Both the position numbers and the translations under genes were made by a program. Positions 1-6,810 of a stretch of 6,887 nucleotides of DNA are shown one piece after another (positions within the stretch are counted from its first letter, which is position 1; each line of letters opens with the position of its first letter). The stretch is from positions 1 to 6,887 of the forward strand of contig CAMBUC010000116.1 in assembly GCA_945871045.1 (NCBI GenBank), given 5' to 3'. Source of the DNA: an uncultured bacterium (GTDB lineage: Bacteria; Bacillota; Clostridia; Lachnospirales; Lachnospiraceae). The notes below the pieces were generated by a model. That model saw only the letters and a list, made by a program, of their open reading frames with translations. It was not told the origin of the DNA and did not search any database.

Positions 1-2745
1 GATCGAAAAATCTGTCTCCATGATCGAATACTTCTCATTGTAAATGTTGCTGGTCAGATAGTTCTCTTTTCCACCATTTTTATCCACATAAACAACATTA
101 TCGGCAATCGCAACTACCTTACAATATTTGGAGTCATTGATCGTTCCGGATATCTCACGCAGTTTATTTGTGATGTTGTATACCGTAGGCTCATTTGCAC
201 CGGTCCTTGCAACGATCACATCCACTTTTTCACTTTTCTTTCCTTCTGCATCCTCCACCCAGACCCTTATCACGCTGTCTGCATTCTGCATGGGCAGATC
301 ATAGGAAAAAGCACCCTTTTCATCTGTAACAGTCTCATAGGTCTGGCCCTCTGCCTTGATAAATACCCGAAGCCCCGGATCTGCCTTTCCGGTAATCTGA
401 CGCTTTCTGTTCGTATACTTATCCACATCAGGCGCTTCTAAAATGGACGCATCCATATTGGAAACTGTAATATACTTTACAGTCATATTCCCACGGCTAT
501 CCTTTGCACGCACCGAATAGGTCCCGTTTCCGGTCACCTCAAAACTGCCCGTGCTCAGAATACTCGACGCACCGTTCCAGGATGCAGACGTTTCATCAAT
601 GACACCCGGAAAATATTTCAGTTCTGTTACCTTGGATACATCCGATGCCTCTGCCACGACCGTCACATTGTGGTTGGTACGCTTTGAATTTCCAAGACCC
701 AGTACCAAAAGCGGCCCGGACGTGTCTGCCGCTTCCTGTCCGAACTTTGCCTGATAATAATTTGAAAGACCATCCGTATCAACCGTGCGGATATACCATT
801 CTTTACTTCTTGCCAGCAATTCCGACTCCGCAGCCGCTTTTACAAGATAATTGGTTCCTTCCGGAATCTTGATCTTCCAGTTATCATCCGCCTTCACGTT
901 CAATGCTCCCAAGGCGCTCTGCTGCCTTACATAATTTTGAAGCACTGTATTATTGTAACCGCGCAACATATTTCCGCGCAGGATCTTCTGATTCGTAAGT
1001 TTTGAAATAACCGGTGTTGTGGAGGTGACCTGCGCACAAACGACCGCAAACTTTTGATCATCCTTCACCGGAACACCATTGCAGGTCAAACTTGTCACAC
1101 GGTGTGATGCTTTATTTTTCAGTTTTCCAGTCTTCGAATAACGCGCCGGCTGCGTCACATCGATCTCATATTCCACCCCATCAAACACATGATAGTTGGC
1201 CCAATTTCCCAACCAGGCATCATCATTGATGGGAATCAGTCCGTTCTCCTCTGCCTGCTTGAGAACCAATTCATCATCCCAGTACACATCGTCTGCCTGA
1301 TCCGGCGTTTGATAAGCAGATGCCGTACGCCATTCGATCCATTCACGCAACTGGGCACCGGTCAGCCAATAGATCGATGTACAATCGCGATTCCAATCCT
1401 GCACATTCAGCGAATCTGCAACCGTAAAATCACCATCAATATGGATATAATTATTAGCGGAATCTTGTCCAACCATCTTGTAATCGGTACATGCCACCAC
1501 CGGATATTCCTTATATTCCGGTGCATACTGGTTAATATATTCCAGGCCATATTGAATCTTCGACTCATTTGCCGCCTGAATTGCCGCATTATCCTCTAAC
1601 ATAGCAAAGAAATTGTTGATCGAGGACGACACCTTTCCAAGGCTTTCATTATAGATCGCATCGATCTGCTTCTGAAACTCCTTATTCGCCTTCACGATCA
1701 TCGGATCCGGCTGCGTCTCCGGTGTTACCATCTCCAAATATCCCTTTGAAGAAACAAGAGAAACTTTTCCATCGGTAAACTGTAACTTCAGATCAGCAAT
1801 TCCGATTCCAACGCCGTGATCAGCTACGCCAACAACTACTTTCCCGTTGATCTTTCCATCCTCAGCCACATCCTCATAATCGTAGAACTTGGAAACGCTT
1901 GCATCCTCAGAAGGAAAATTCACGTGATCGTCACCCATCAGGATCACATCAATCCCATCCAGTTTAGACATTTCATAAACCGCATCGGATGCCATCACCT
2001 CGTACTGCTCATTGCCAATTCCACTGTGCGCCATCACAACAATCACGTCTACATTCTGTGCCTTTAACGCTGCCACCTGCTCCTTCGCGCTCTCCACAAT
2101 ATCCTTCGTGACGAGCAATCCCGTATGGTCAAAATGAGAACTCAAAATCGGATCGGTCACACCAAAGACACCTATGCGCACCTGTTTTTTGATACCCTTT
2201 GTCGTGGTGAGCGTCTTTGTGATCACACGGTTCTGTTTCCAGACCGGATTTCTCGTTTTTGCCGCATACACATTTGCAACCAGCGCCTTGCTGTTTAAAT
2301 TTGTTTCTTTGAGCGCCTCCTTGATATATTCATACCCATAATCAAAGTCATGATTTCCAATCGTGATGGCATCATAGCCCATCTTCGCCATTTCAGCATA
2401 CATATATTCAGATCCGGTGATCGCACCATTCATAATACTGTCAGAACCAAAACCATACACCGTGTCACCGATATCCACCAGCATTGTTTCGCTGTTTGTC
2501 AACGATTCCTTCGCCTCTTTGATGAGGGTAGAAACCTGAGCCAGACTTCCTTGTGGATGCTCCGACGCATTATCGTAATTCGTTGTGATGCTCTGCCCAT
2601 GCAGATCCGTTGTAGAAATGATGCGAAGCGTAGCCGTTCCTTCGCTGGCCGCCTGCACTTCCCACACAGGCAGATTCGAAAGAGAAAGACCAAATCCAAC
2701 CGCCACCGCAGTCATTCGTGTCATCAGTTTTTTAAAATTGCTCAT
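1..2745 (-). CDS. Exported CpdB/5'-nucleotidase-type metallophosphoesterase with Ig-like repeats (partial, C-terminus off the left edge)
   Basis: The frame is open from ATG at 2745 to the window edge (915 codons, no stop). In-frame TAA codons lie just upstream, so translation cannot start earlier. Residues 1-33 form a signal peptide: a basic N-terminus, a hydrophobic stretch, then VQAAS. The calcineurin-like phosphoesterase domain (about 38-330) shows TTDLHG (D47, H49), IGDTVYG (D94), GNHDFDYG (N131, H132) and MAHSGIG (H240). The last metal motif reads GDDH (271-274) instead of the usual GHxH. A 5'-nucleotidase C-terminal domain follows (about 365-625), with TGAQLREW (462-469) and FDGVEYEIDVTQPARY (521-536), closest in style to 2',3'-cyclic-nucleotide 2'-phosphodiesterases such as CpdB or YfkN. 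Ig-like domains start near 676 (GTYSVRAKDSRGN at 741-753), 763 and probably 848. The family hydrolyses extracellular nucleotides or cyclic nucleotides, releasing nucleosides and phosphate. Surface anchoring is likely but its signal is not visible. The exact substrate cannot be read from the sequence. Confidence 0.9.
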   Translation of the reverse strand, partial: MSNFKKLMTRMTAVAVGFGLSLSNLPVWEVQAASEGTATLRIISTTDLHGQSITTNYDNASEHPQGSLAQVSTLIKEAKESLTNSETMLVDIGDTVYGFGSDSIMNGAITGSEYMYAEMAKMGYDAITIGNHDFDYGYEYIKEALKETNLNSKALVANVYAAKTRNPVWKQNRVITKTLTTTKGIKKQVRIGVFGVTDPILSSHFDHTGLLVTKDIVESAKEQVAALKAQNVDVIVVMAHSGIGNEQYEVMASDAVYEMSKLDGIDVILMGDDHVNFPSEDASVSKFYDYEDVAEDGKINGKVVVGVADHGVGIGIADLKLQFTDGKVSLVSSKGYLEMVTPETQPDPMIVKANKEFQKQIDAIYNESLGKVSSSINNFFAMLEDNAAIQAANESKIQYGLEYINQYAPEYKEYPVVACTDYKMVGQDSANNYIHIDGDFTVADSLNVQDWNRDCTSIYWLTGAQLREWIEWRTASAYQTPDQADDVYWDDELVLKQAEENGLIPINDDAWLGNWANYHVFDGVEYEIDVTQPARYSKTGKLKNKASHRVTSLTCNGVPVKDDQKFAVVCAQVTSTTPVISKLTNQKILRGNMLRGYNNTVLQNYVRQQSALGALNVKADDNWKIKIPEGTNYLVKAAAESELLARSKEWYIRTVDTDGLSNYYQAKFGQEAADTSGPLLVLGLGNSKRTNHNVTVVAEASDVSKVTELKYFPGVIDETSASWNGASSILSTGSFEVTGNGTYSVRAKDSRGNMTVKYITVSNMDASILEAPDVDKYTNRKRQITGKADPGLRVFIKAEGQTYETVTDEKGAFSYDLPMQNADSVIRVWVEDAEGKKSEKVDVIVARTGANEPTVYNITNKLREISGTINDSKYCKVVAIADNVVYVDKNGGKENYLTSNIYNEKYSIMETDFSI

Positions 2746-2760
2746 AAATTACTCTTAACT

Positions 2761-2767
2761 TCCTTTC
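2761..2767 (-). promoter_or_regulatory. Ribosome binding site of the metallophosphoesterase gene
   Basis: On the minus strand this reads GAAAGGA, followed by 15 nt and then ATG at 2745. The spacing is longer than optimal. Stops in frame immediately upstream of 2745 and the intact signal peptide still favour this start. The alternative Met codons 8 and 11 would be even further from the site. Confidence 0.5.
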
Positions 2768-2802
2768 GTACTTCTATATACTTTTCCCAGAATACTCTCA
2801 AT

Positions 2803-2831
2803 AGTTTACCATAAATTTACTATTTATGTAA
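2803..2831 (-). promoter_or_regulatory. Possible weak promoter for the metallophosphoesterase gene
   Basis: On the minus strand, TAAACT (2808-2803) resembles a -10 box (4 of 6) and is preceded by TGG, an extended -10 element. A poor -35 candidate, TTACAT (2831-2826), sits 17 nt upstream. The start point would be near 2797, leaving a leader of roughly 50 nt. The region is AT-rich, so chance matches are likely and other boxes are possible. Confidence 0.3.
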
Positions 2832-2903
2832 CCTAATTCACAGTTTTTTCAAAAAGTAATGTGCGAATACTATCCTGTAAACCCCATTTTACATAATTCA
2901 ATT

Positions 2904-2932
2904 TTGACGGCACAGCCAAAATATGTTATGAT
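2904..2932 (+). promoter_or_regulatory. Sigma-A promoter driving the pyruvyl transferase gene
   Basis: TTGACG (2904-2909) and TATGAT (2927-2932) each match the consensus at 5 of 6 positions and are separated by exactly 17 bp. TG at 2924-2925 adds an extended -10 element. Transcription should start near 2939-2940, about 50 nt before the ATG at 2990. This is the best promoter in the window and indicates that the gene has its own transcript. Confidence 0.8.
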
Positions 2933-2943
2933 TAATTAACTCA

Positions 2944-2957
2944 ACTGCAGAAGCAGT
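2944..2957 (+). repeat. Small inverted repeat just downstream of the predicted start point
   Basis: A perfect 5-bp inverted repeat, ACTGC-agaa-GCAGT, begins about 4 nt after the predicted transcription start. It could be a 5'-end mRNA hairpin or a small operator. At this length it could also be chance. Confidence 0.35.
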
Positions 2958-2975
2958 AATCAGGTATCTAAAATC

Positions 2976-2984
2976 AGAAAGGGG
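2976..2984 (+). promoter_or_regulatory. Ribosome binding site of the pyruvyl transferase gene
   Basis: AGAAAGGGG lies 5 nt before the ATG at 2990. It is a good purine-rich Shine-Dalgarno sequence and fixes this start. Confidence 0.75.
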
Positions 2985-2989
2985 TACGT

Positions 2990-4360
2990 ATGAAAAACAT
3001 ATATATCCGCGCGGGCATGTCTCCATTTGAAAGTTTTCCCGCCGAAAAAATTCTGCTAAACAACTCCATTGGAACAAACGTCGGAAACTTCCTATATGTA
3101 TATGGTATTTTACGAAATATTACACAGGCAGATTCTGTCATTACACCTAATTACTACAAACAAAAATACAGCGATGCAGAGATTGACAAGATCAACCAGA
3201 CACAGGATATTTTTATCATTCCTCTGGCAGATGCCTTCCGTGATGATTTTATAAATTCATTAAAGTCTATGACAAAACTGGTAAAAAAACTGACGATTCC
3301 CTGCGTGATCATAGGCGTAGGCCTTCGCGCACCATTTGAGCCCGATTTTTCCGCTCCCTACAAATTTGACGAAGCAGTCAAAGAATTTGTAAGCGCTGTG
3401 CTGGAAAAATCAGCCATGGTAGGCGTACGCGGCGAGATCACCAGCGCATACCTGTCCCATTTAGGATTCCGCGAAGGAACCGATCATATGGCCATCGGAT
3501 GCCCCTCTATGTACACCGCAGGTCCGGAACTGAAGATTCGCGAAGCAAACATCACAAAGGATTCCCGTGTATGTATCAACTCCTCAGTAACAACACCGGA
3601 CAACGTACACGAATTTTTGGACCGCGTAACAAAGGAATTCGACGATTGGCACTTTGTACCGCAGGTACTTAGCGAACTTCGCCTGCTATACACCGGTTCT
3701 CCGTACATCGCAAAATGTCACCCCCTGTATCCCAGACGGATCACCGACGAAACCTACCGCACCGGAAAAAGCGAGTTCTTCTTGAACGTTCCGACCTGGT
3801 TCGAATATATGTCAAAGGCTGATCTCTCGATCGGATCCAGATTACACGGAAATATCGCCGGCATTCTGGGAGGTACGCCCAGTATCCTGATCCCGAAAGA
3901 TGCACGCGTGCGGGAGTTGTCTGAGTATCACGACATTACCAGAGTGAACGCTTCTGATATTGACGAAAACACCAGTGTCTGGGATCTGATCGATCAGGCA
4001 GATTTCCAGCAGCCTTGCCATAAGCAGGAAGCAAACTTCAATCGCTTCTTAGGTTTTCTGGACAAGAATGAGATCCCTCACATTTACAAAGACGGTACCC
4101 CGGAAACCATTCCTTTCATGGAGCGCATGAAGGAAGTAGACCTGCAGCCACCGGTAACTACATTTGCAAACTGCACCTTAGAGGAAATGTCGGCCCGCTT
4201 TGAAAGTTACTATCCCGAATACGAGAAAAAGATGAAAAAAGCCACAACAAAGTCCTCCAAAGCCCCTGCAAAACCGGCAAAACCTGTAATCCCCGAGCCT
4301 CCGAAACCCGAACCGGCTCCACAGCCCCAGAGTTTTTTAGACAAGTTATTCAAAAAATAA
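2990..4360 (+). CDS. Polysaccharide pyruvyl transferase family protein with a Lys/Pro-rich C-terminal tail
   Basis: A 456-residue cytoplasmic protein without a signal peptide or membrane segment. Family features are the N-terminal Gly/Asn-rich loop (NNSIGTNVGNFLYVYG, 24-39), the strand and loop IIGVGLRAPFE (107-117), VGVRGEITSAYL (144-155) followed by IGCPSM (169-174), and the C-terminal signature SIGSRLHGNIAGILGGTPSI (280-299) with IPKDARVREL (301-310). These match the WcaK/CsaB-type fold (Pfam PS_pyruv_trans). Members transfer pyruvate from phosphoenolpyruvate to a sugar of a cell-surface glycan as a ketal, adding negative charge. The acceptor here is unknown. Residues from about 413 form a Lys- then Pro-rich low-complexity tail ending in SFLDKLFKK, which lies outside the catalytic fold. 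The gene has its own promoter, runs divergently from the phosphoesterase gene, and converges on the epimerase gene across a shared terminator. The family call is firm; the enzymatic activity is inferred from the family. Confidence 0.88.
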   Translation: MKNIYIRAGMSPFESFPAEKILLNNSIGTNVGNFLYVYGILRNITQADSVITPNYYKQKYSDAEIDKINQTQDIFIIPLADAFRDDFINSLKSMTKLVKKLTIPCVIIGVGLRAPFEPDFSAPYKFDEAVKEFVSAVLEKSAMVGVRGEITSAYLSHLGFREGTDHMAIGCPSMYTAGPELKIREANITKDSRVCINSSVTTPDNVHEFLDRVTKEFDDWHFVPQVLSELRLLYTGSPYIAKCHPLYPRRITDETYRTGKSEFFLNVPTWFEYMSKADLSIGSRLHGNIAGILGGTPSILIPKDARVRELSEYHDITRVNASDIDENTSVWDLIDQADFQQPCHKQEANFNRFLGFLDKNEIPHIYKDGTPETIPFMERMKEVDLQPPVTTFANCTLEEMSARFESYYPEYEKKMKKATTKSSKAPAKPAKPVIPEPPKPEPAPQPQSFLDKLFKK

Positions 4361-4383
4361 TCTTGTATCATTGAACTTCAAAA

Positions 4384-4432
4384 GCCATGTACCGATATCG
4401 GAACGATCCGATACCGGCACATGGCCTTTTTT
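4384..4432. terminator. Bidirectional intrinsic terminator between convergent genes
   Basis: The two 19-nt arms (4384-4402 and 4407-4425) are inverted repeats matching at 17 of 19 positions around a 4-nt loop. On the plus strand the stem is followed by six T residues (4427-4432), giving a classic terminator 23 nt after the pyruvyl transferase stop. The minus-strand transcript of the epimerase gene forms the same hairpin followed by TTTT (4383-4380). The two arm differences are A.C mismatches in plus-strand RNA but G.U wobbles in minus-strand RNA. Confidence 0.88.
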
Positions 4433-4449
4433 GTTTCCAATCCTGATAT

Positions 4450-5130
4450 TTACTTGTACTCCCAACCAATGGAAGATCTCAGATCCTTGATCAAGTCGTC
4501 AAGATTTCCCTCACGGAAAATACTACTTGTACCTGCAACAAAGATATCCGATCCATTCGCATACAACTTTGCAGCATTTTCACAGGTAATATTACCATCC
4601 GATTCAATGTAAACATCCTGATGTCCCAGTTCATCTAAAAGTTTCCGCACCCGGGCAGTCTTTTCGATGGTGTGGGGTACGATCGCCTGTCCTGCAAAAC
4701 CGGGGTTAACATTCAGCACCATAACACCGGCTATATAGTCCGAGATCTCTTCCAGCACCTGAATCGGTGTTCCGGGATTGATGGCAATGACCGGCTTTAC
4801 ACCACGTCTCGCGAGATAATCCAGACATTTGTGAATATGGCAGGTGCCTTCATAGTGAAGCGAAACATGCTCGCCGGGCTGGAAATCAAACCAGTCCATC
4901 TTTTCCTCTGCGCGGTCGATCATCAAGTGGCAGTCGATGGTAATGTCCGTTTTTGTACGCAGTCTGCGGACAAAGTCAGGTCCATACGCAAGGTTCGGAA
5001 CAAATGTACCATCCATGACATCCACATGCAAAAACTCCACCTGATTGCGCTCAAACTCATGCACATAATCCATGATCTGATCAAATCCAGAACACATAAT
5101 AGATGCAGAAATCTTTCCTTTTTCTCTCAT
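4450..5130 (-). CDS. Ribulose-phosphate 3-epimerase-like protein
   Basis: A 226-residue TIM-barrel protein of normal family length. Rpe family motifs appear in order: ISASIM (S10), LHVDVMDGTFVPN (H35, D37, M39), DCHLM (H68), HYEG (92-95), AINPGTP (116-122), NVNPGFAGQ (140-148), ESDGN (D178) and FVAGTSSIF (197-205). The metal-binding and catalytic His and Asp positions are kept. The usual MTVNPGFGGQ and VDGG stretches read LNVNPGFAGQ and SDGN instead. Rpe interconverts D-ribulose 5-phosphate and D-xylulose 5-phosphate. Its position 4 nt behind a teichoic-acid-type transferase suggests a dedicated paralogue for surface-polymer precursor supply, such as ribulose 5-phosphate for CDP-ribitol, rather than the housekeeping pentose-phosphate enzyme. 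An epimerase for another ketose phosphate is also possible. AGGAG lies 9 nt upstream of the ATG. Confidence 0.85.
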   Translation of the reverse strand: MREKGKISASIMCSGFDQIMDYVHEFERNQVEFLHVDVMDGTFVPNLAYGPDFVRRLRTKTDITIDCHLMIDRAEEKMDWFDFQPGEHVSLHYEGTCHIHKCLDYLARRGVKPVIAINPGTPIQVLEEISDYIAGVMVLNVNPGFAGQAIVPHTIEKTARVRKLLDELGHQDVYIESDGNITCENAAKLYANGSDIFVAGTSSIFREGNLDDLIKDLRSSIGWEYK

Positions 5131-5134
5131 GTTA

Positions 5135-6769
5135 TCAATCTCCTAATATCAACTGGTCAATGACACGGTCAGTGGCTTTTCCGTCCGTATATGTGAAATT
5201 CTTCTTTACAAAGGCTTCCAACGCTTCCTCTGAGTAATCATTTTCCGCAAGCGCCTCCAAAAGATCATCAAAATTCTTAACGATCTTTCCGGGAACCGTA
5301 TCCTCATAAGGCTCATAGAAATCACGAGTGGCCTCATACATCTTCTGGTCGAAGGCAAAAAAGTACATCGGTCTGCCCTTTAACAGCGAGAACTCATAAA
5401 TGATCGAAGAGTAATCCGTGATCAAAGTATCTACGATAAACAAGATATCATTTACTTCACGATAAGACGCCGCATCACACATGTAATCCCGATACTCCTC
5501 CGGAATCTGAATCTGCTCACGGACAAAGGGATGCATCTTGATAATCAGATATTCATCCCGCTCCTTCAGGAATTTCCCCCACTTTTCAAGATCGATCTTG
5601 TCAAAGGGGAAGTATGCATTCAGGGCATTATCTCCACGGAAAGTCGGCGCATACAGATAAACTTTCTTTGCAGACTTTGCACGAGGAAACTCCTCATACA
5701 TATGTGCGATCGTCTTCTTTTTATATTCTTCATCAAAAAAAATATCTGTTCTCGGAATTCCAACCGGATAAAACTTGCTCTCGTCAATGCAGAAGCCTTC
5801 TGCATGATGAAGCGCTGAATGATAAGAACTAACCGGCATATGTGTATAACACTTATGCACGCGCGTGTTAAGCGGCGGCGCACCGGGTTTGTCCATACGC
5901 TCGAAGCCCAGCGATTTAAATGCACCACAAGCATGCCATAACTGGATCACCTTTACACGCGGGTCATAATCAAACTTATAAATATCCGGATAATAATCAT
6001 CGATCATGATGACATCACAAGTAGCCAGAAGTCTTGTAAAACGGAATTTTTTAAAAAAACTGCGCTTCGCATCAATACTGGGCTTGAAGTCAAAGTAGAA
6101 CTTATACTGCTTGTCCAAACCACGCTCTACCATGCGATCATAAACATACTTCTCGTTCCCCCCGATCTCTGCACGGGAACCGGATGCAAACAGGATCCTG
6201 GTACCATCATATTTTGCATGTTTTTTATAATGCGCAAACACCTGAAGAGAAAACCAGTGGGTGATCTCCCACAGATTATGCTTCAGATTATTCCTGAACT
6301 TTATAAAAGACTTCTTAATAAAGAACACACGCGGTTTCGGCATCGCGATACGAACACGCAAATAGTATGCCCCGGTATCTAAATCAATTCCCGAATATCC
6401 ACGGAAATAATGACTGCTATTACGATTGATCACCACATTTAACGGGTTCTCACGCTCGGTGTTAAACTCCGGCTCAAAATCAGGCGCGAATGTTGCATCT
6501 GCCAGCCGCTTGCTTCCATCCACAGCAGCCAGATAATAACTACCATTCTCCAACGGAGCCTCATCATTTACACTGAGCACGTTCATTCTCAGGTAAAAAT
6601 GATTGCCCTCCCACTCCACATGCTGAGGGATCGTAAACTTTCCGGTGGCTTCATTCCAGAACTCCAACTGCGGCATCGTTTTCTTTGTTGTCACCACCTC
6701 ACCCCACATGTGGAGGATGATTCGTTTAAACTCTACTTTGTGAAGTAAAATCTTTGTCTCTGCTTCCAT
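5135..6769 (-). CDS. CDP-glycerol/CDP-ribitol glycerophosphotransferase-like protein (TagF/TarL family)
   Basis: A 544-residue protein. The C-terminal GT-B-like domain (about 190-544) carries the Glyphos_transf signatures: ASGSRAEIGGNEKYVYD (195-211), IMIDDYYP (254-261), VIQLWHACGAFKSLGF (274-289, H279), YLYAPTFRG (371-379), IIKMHP (409-414, H413), and LITDYSSIIYEFSLLKGRPMYFF (449-471) with DQKMYEATRDFYEPY (474-488). The WHxxG-type and HP histidines correspond to the two catalytic histidines known in TagF-type enzymes. Such enzymes transfer polyol phosphate from CDP-glycerol or CDP-ribitol to a growing wall polymer on the inner membrane face. The N-terminal 145 residues look like a beta-rich accessory domain. 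Residues 146-187 form a basic, aromatic segment (FFIKKSFIKFRNNLKHNLW and onward) suited to membrane association. There is no transmembrane helix. AAGGAG 5 nt before the ATG supports the start; the next in-frame Met (21) lacks such a site. It is the first complete gene of a minus-strand operon with the epimerase. Glycerol versus ribitol donor cannot be decided. Confidence 0.88.
   Translation of the reverse strand: MEAETKILLHKVEFKRIILHMWGEVVTTKKTMPQLEFWNEATGKFTIPQHVEWEGNHFYLRMNVLSVNDEAPLENGSYYLAAVDGSKRLADATFAPDFEPEFNTERENPLNVVINRNSSHYFRGYSGIDLDTGAYYLRVRIAMPKPRVFFIKKSFIKFRNNLKHNLWEITHWFSLQVFAHYKKHAKYDGTRILFASGSRAEIGGNEKYVYDRMVERGLDKQYKFYFDFKPSIDAKRSFFKKFRFTRLLATCDVIMIDDYYPDIYKFDYDPRVKVIQLWHACGAFKSLGFERMDKPGAPPLNTRVHKCYTHMPVSSYHSALHHAEGFCIDESKFYPVGIPRTDIFFDEEYKKKTIAHMYEEFPRAKSAKKVYLYAPTFRGDNALNAYFPFDKIDLEKWGKFLKERDEYLIIKMHPFVREQIQIPEEYRDYMCDAASYREVNDILFIVDTLITDYSSIIYEFSLLKGRPMYFFAFDQKMYEATRDFYEPYEDTVPGKIVKNFDDLLEALAENDYSEEALEAFVKKNFTYTDGKATDRVIDQLILGD
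5140..5144 (-). promoter_or_regulatory. Ribosome binding site of the epimerase gene, inside the end of the upstream gene
   Basis: On the minus strand AGGAG lies 9 nt before the ATG at 5130 and within the last codons of the glycerophosphotransferase gene. That gene ends in tandem in-frame stops, TGA TAA (5137-5132). The arrangement suggests translational coupling and fixes the epimerase start. Confidence 0.75.
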
Positions 6770-6774
6770 TTTAT

Positions 6775-6780
6775 CTCCTT
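6775..6780 (-). promoter_or_regulatory. Ribosome binding site of the glycerophosphotransferase gene
   Basis: On the minus strand AAGGAG lies 5 nt before the ATG at 6769. It is a strong Shine-Dalgarno match that selects this start. Confidence 0.8.
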
Positions 6781-6810
6781 TAATCCGCCCTTCCAGGTAC
6801 TTCCAATCCT

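Noticed and set aside
1189..1599. Open frame of 136 codons on the plus strand
   Set aside because: It is antisense to the well-supported phosphoesterase gene, has no ribosome binding site, and its Ile/Arg/Cys-rich composition is typical of a shadow frame.
2350..2814. Open frame of 154 codons on the plus strand
   Set aside because: It lies opposite the phosphoesterase signal peptide and metal-motif region and runs into the intergenic region. It has no recognisable domain, and the minus-strand gene explains the sequence.
2932..2939. 8-bp palindrome TTAATTAA overlapping the -10 box region
   Set aside because: It is short and AT-only in an AT-rich region, so chance is the simplest explanation.
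4421..4612. Open frame of 63 codons on the plus strand starting in the terminator
   Set aside because: Its start lies inside the terminator stem, it lacks a ribosome binding site, and it is antisense to the end of the epimerase gene.
4672..5163. Open frame of 163 codons on the plus strand
   Set aside because: It is antisense to the epimerase gene, whose motifs are clear. It has no ribosome binding site and a His/Ile-rich shadow composition.
5620..5934. Open frame of 104 codons on the minus strand
   Set aside because: It is an out-of-frame overlap inside the glycerophosphotransferase gene, which has strong family motifs across the same bases.
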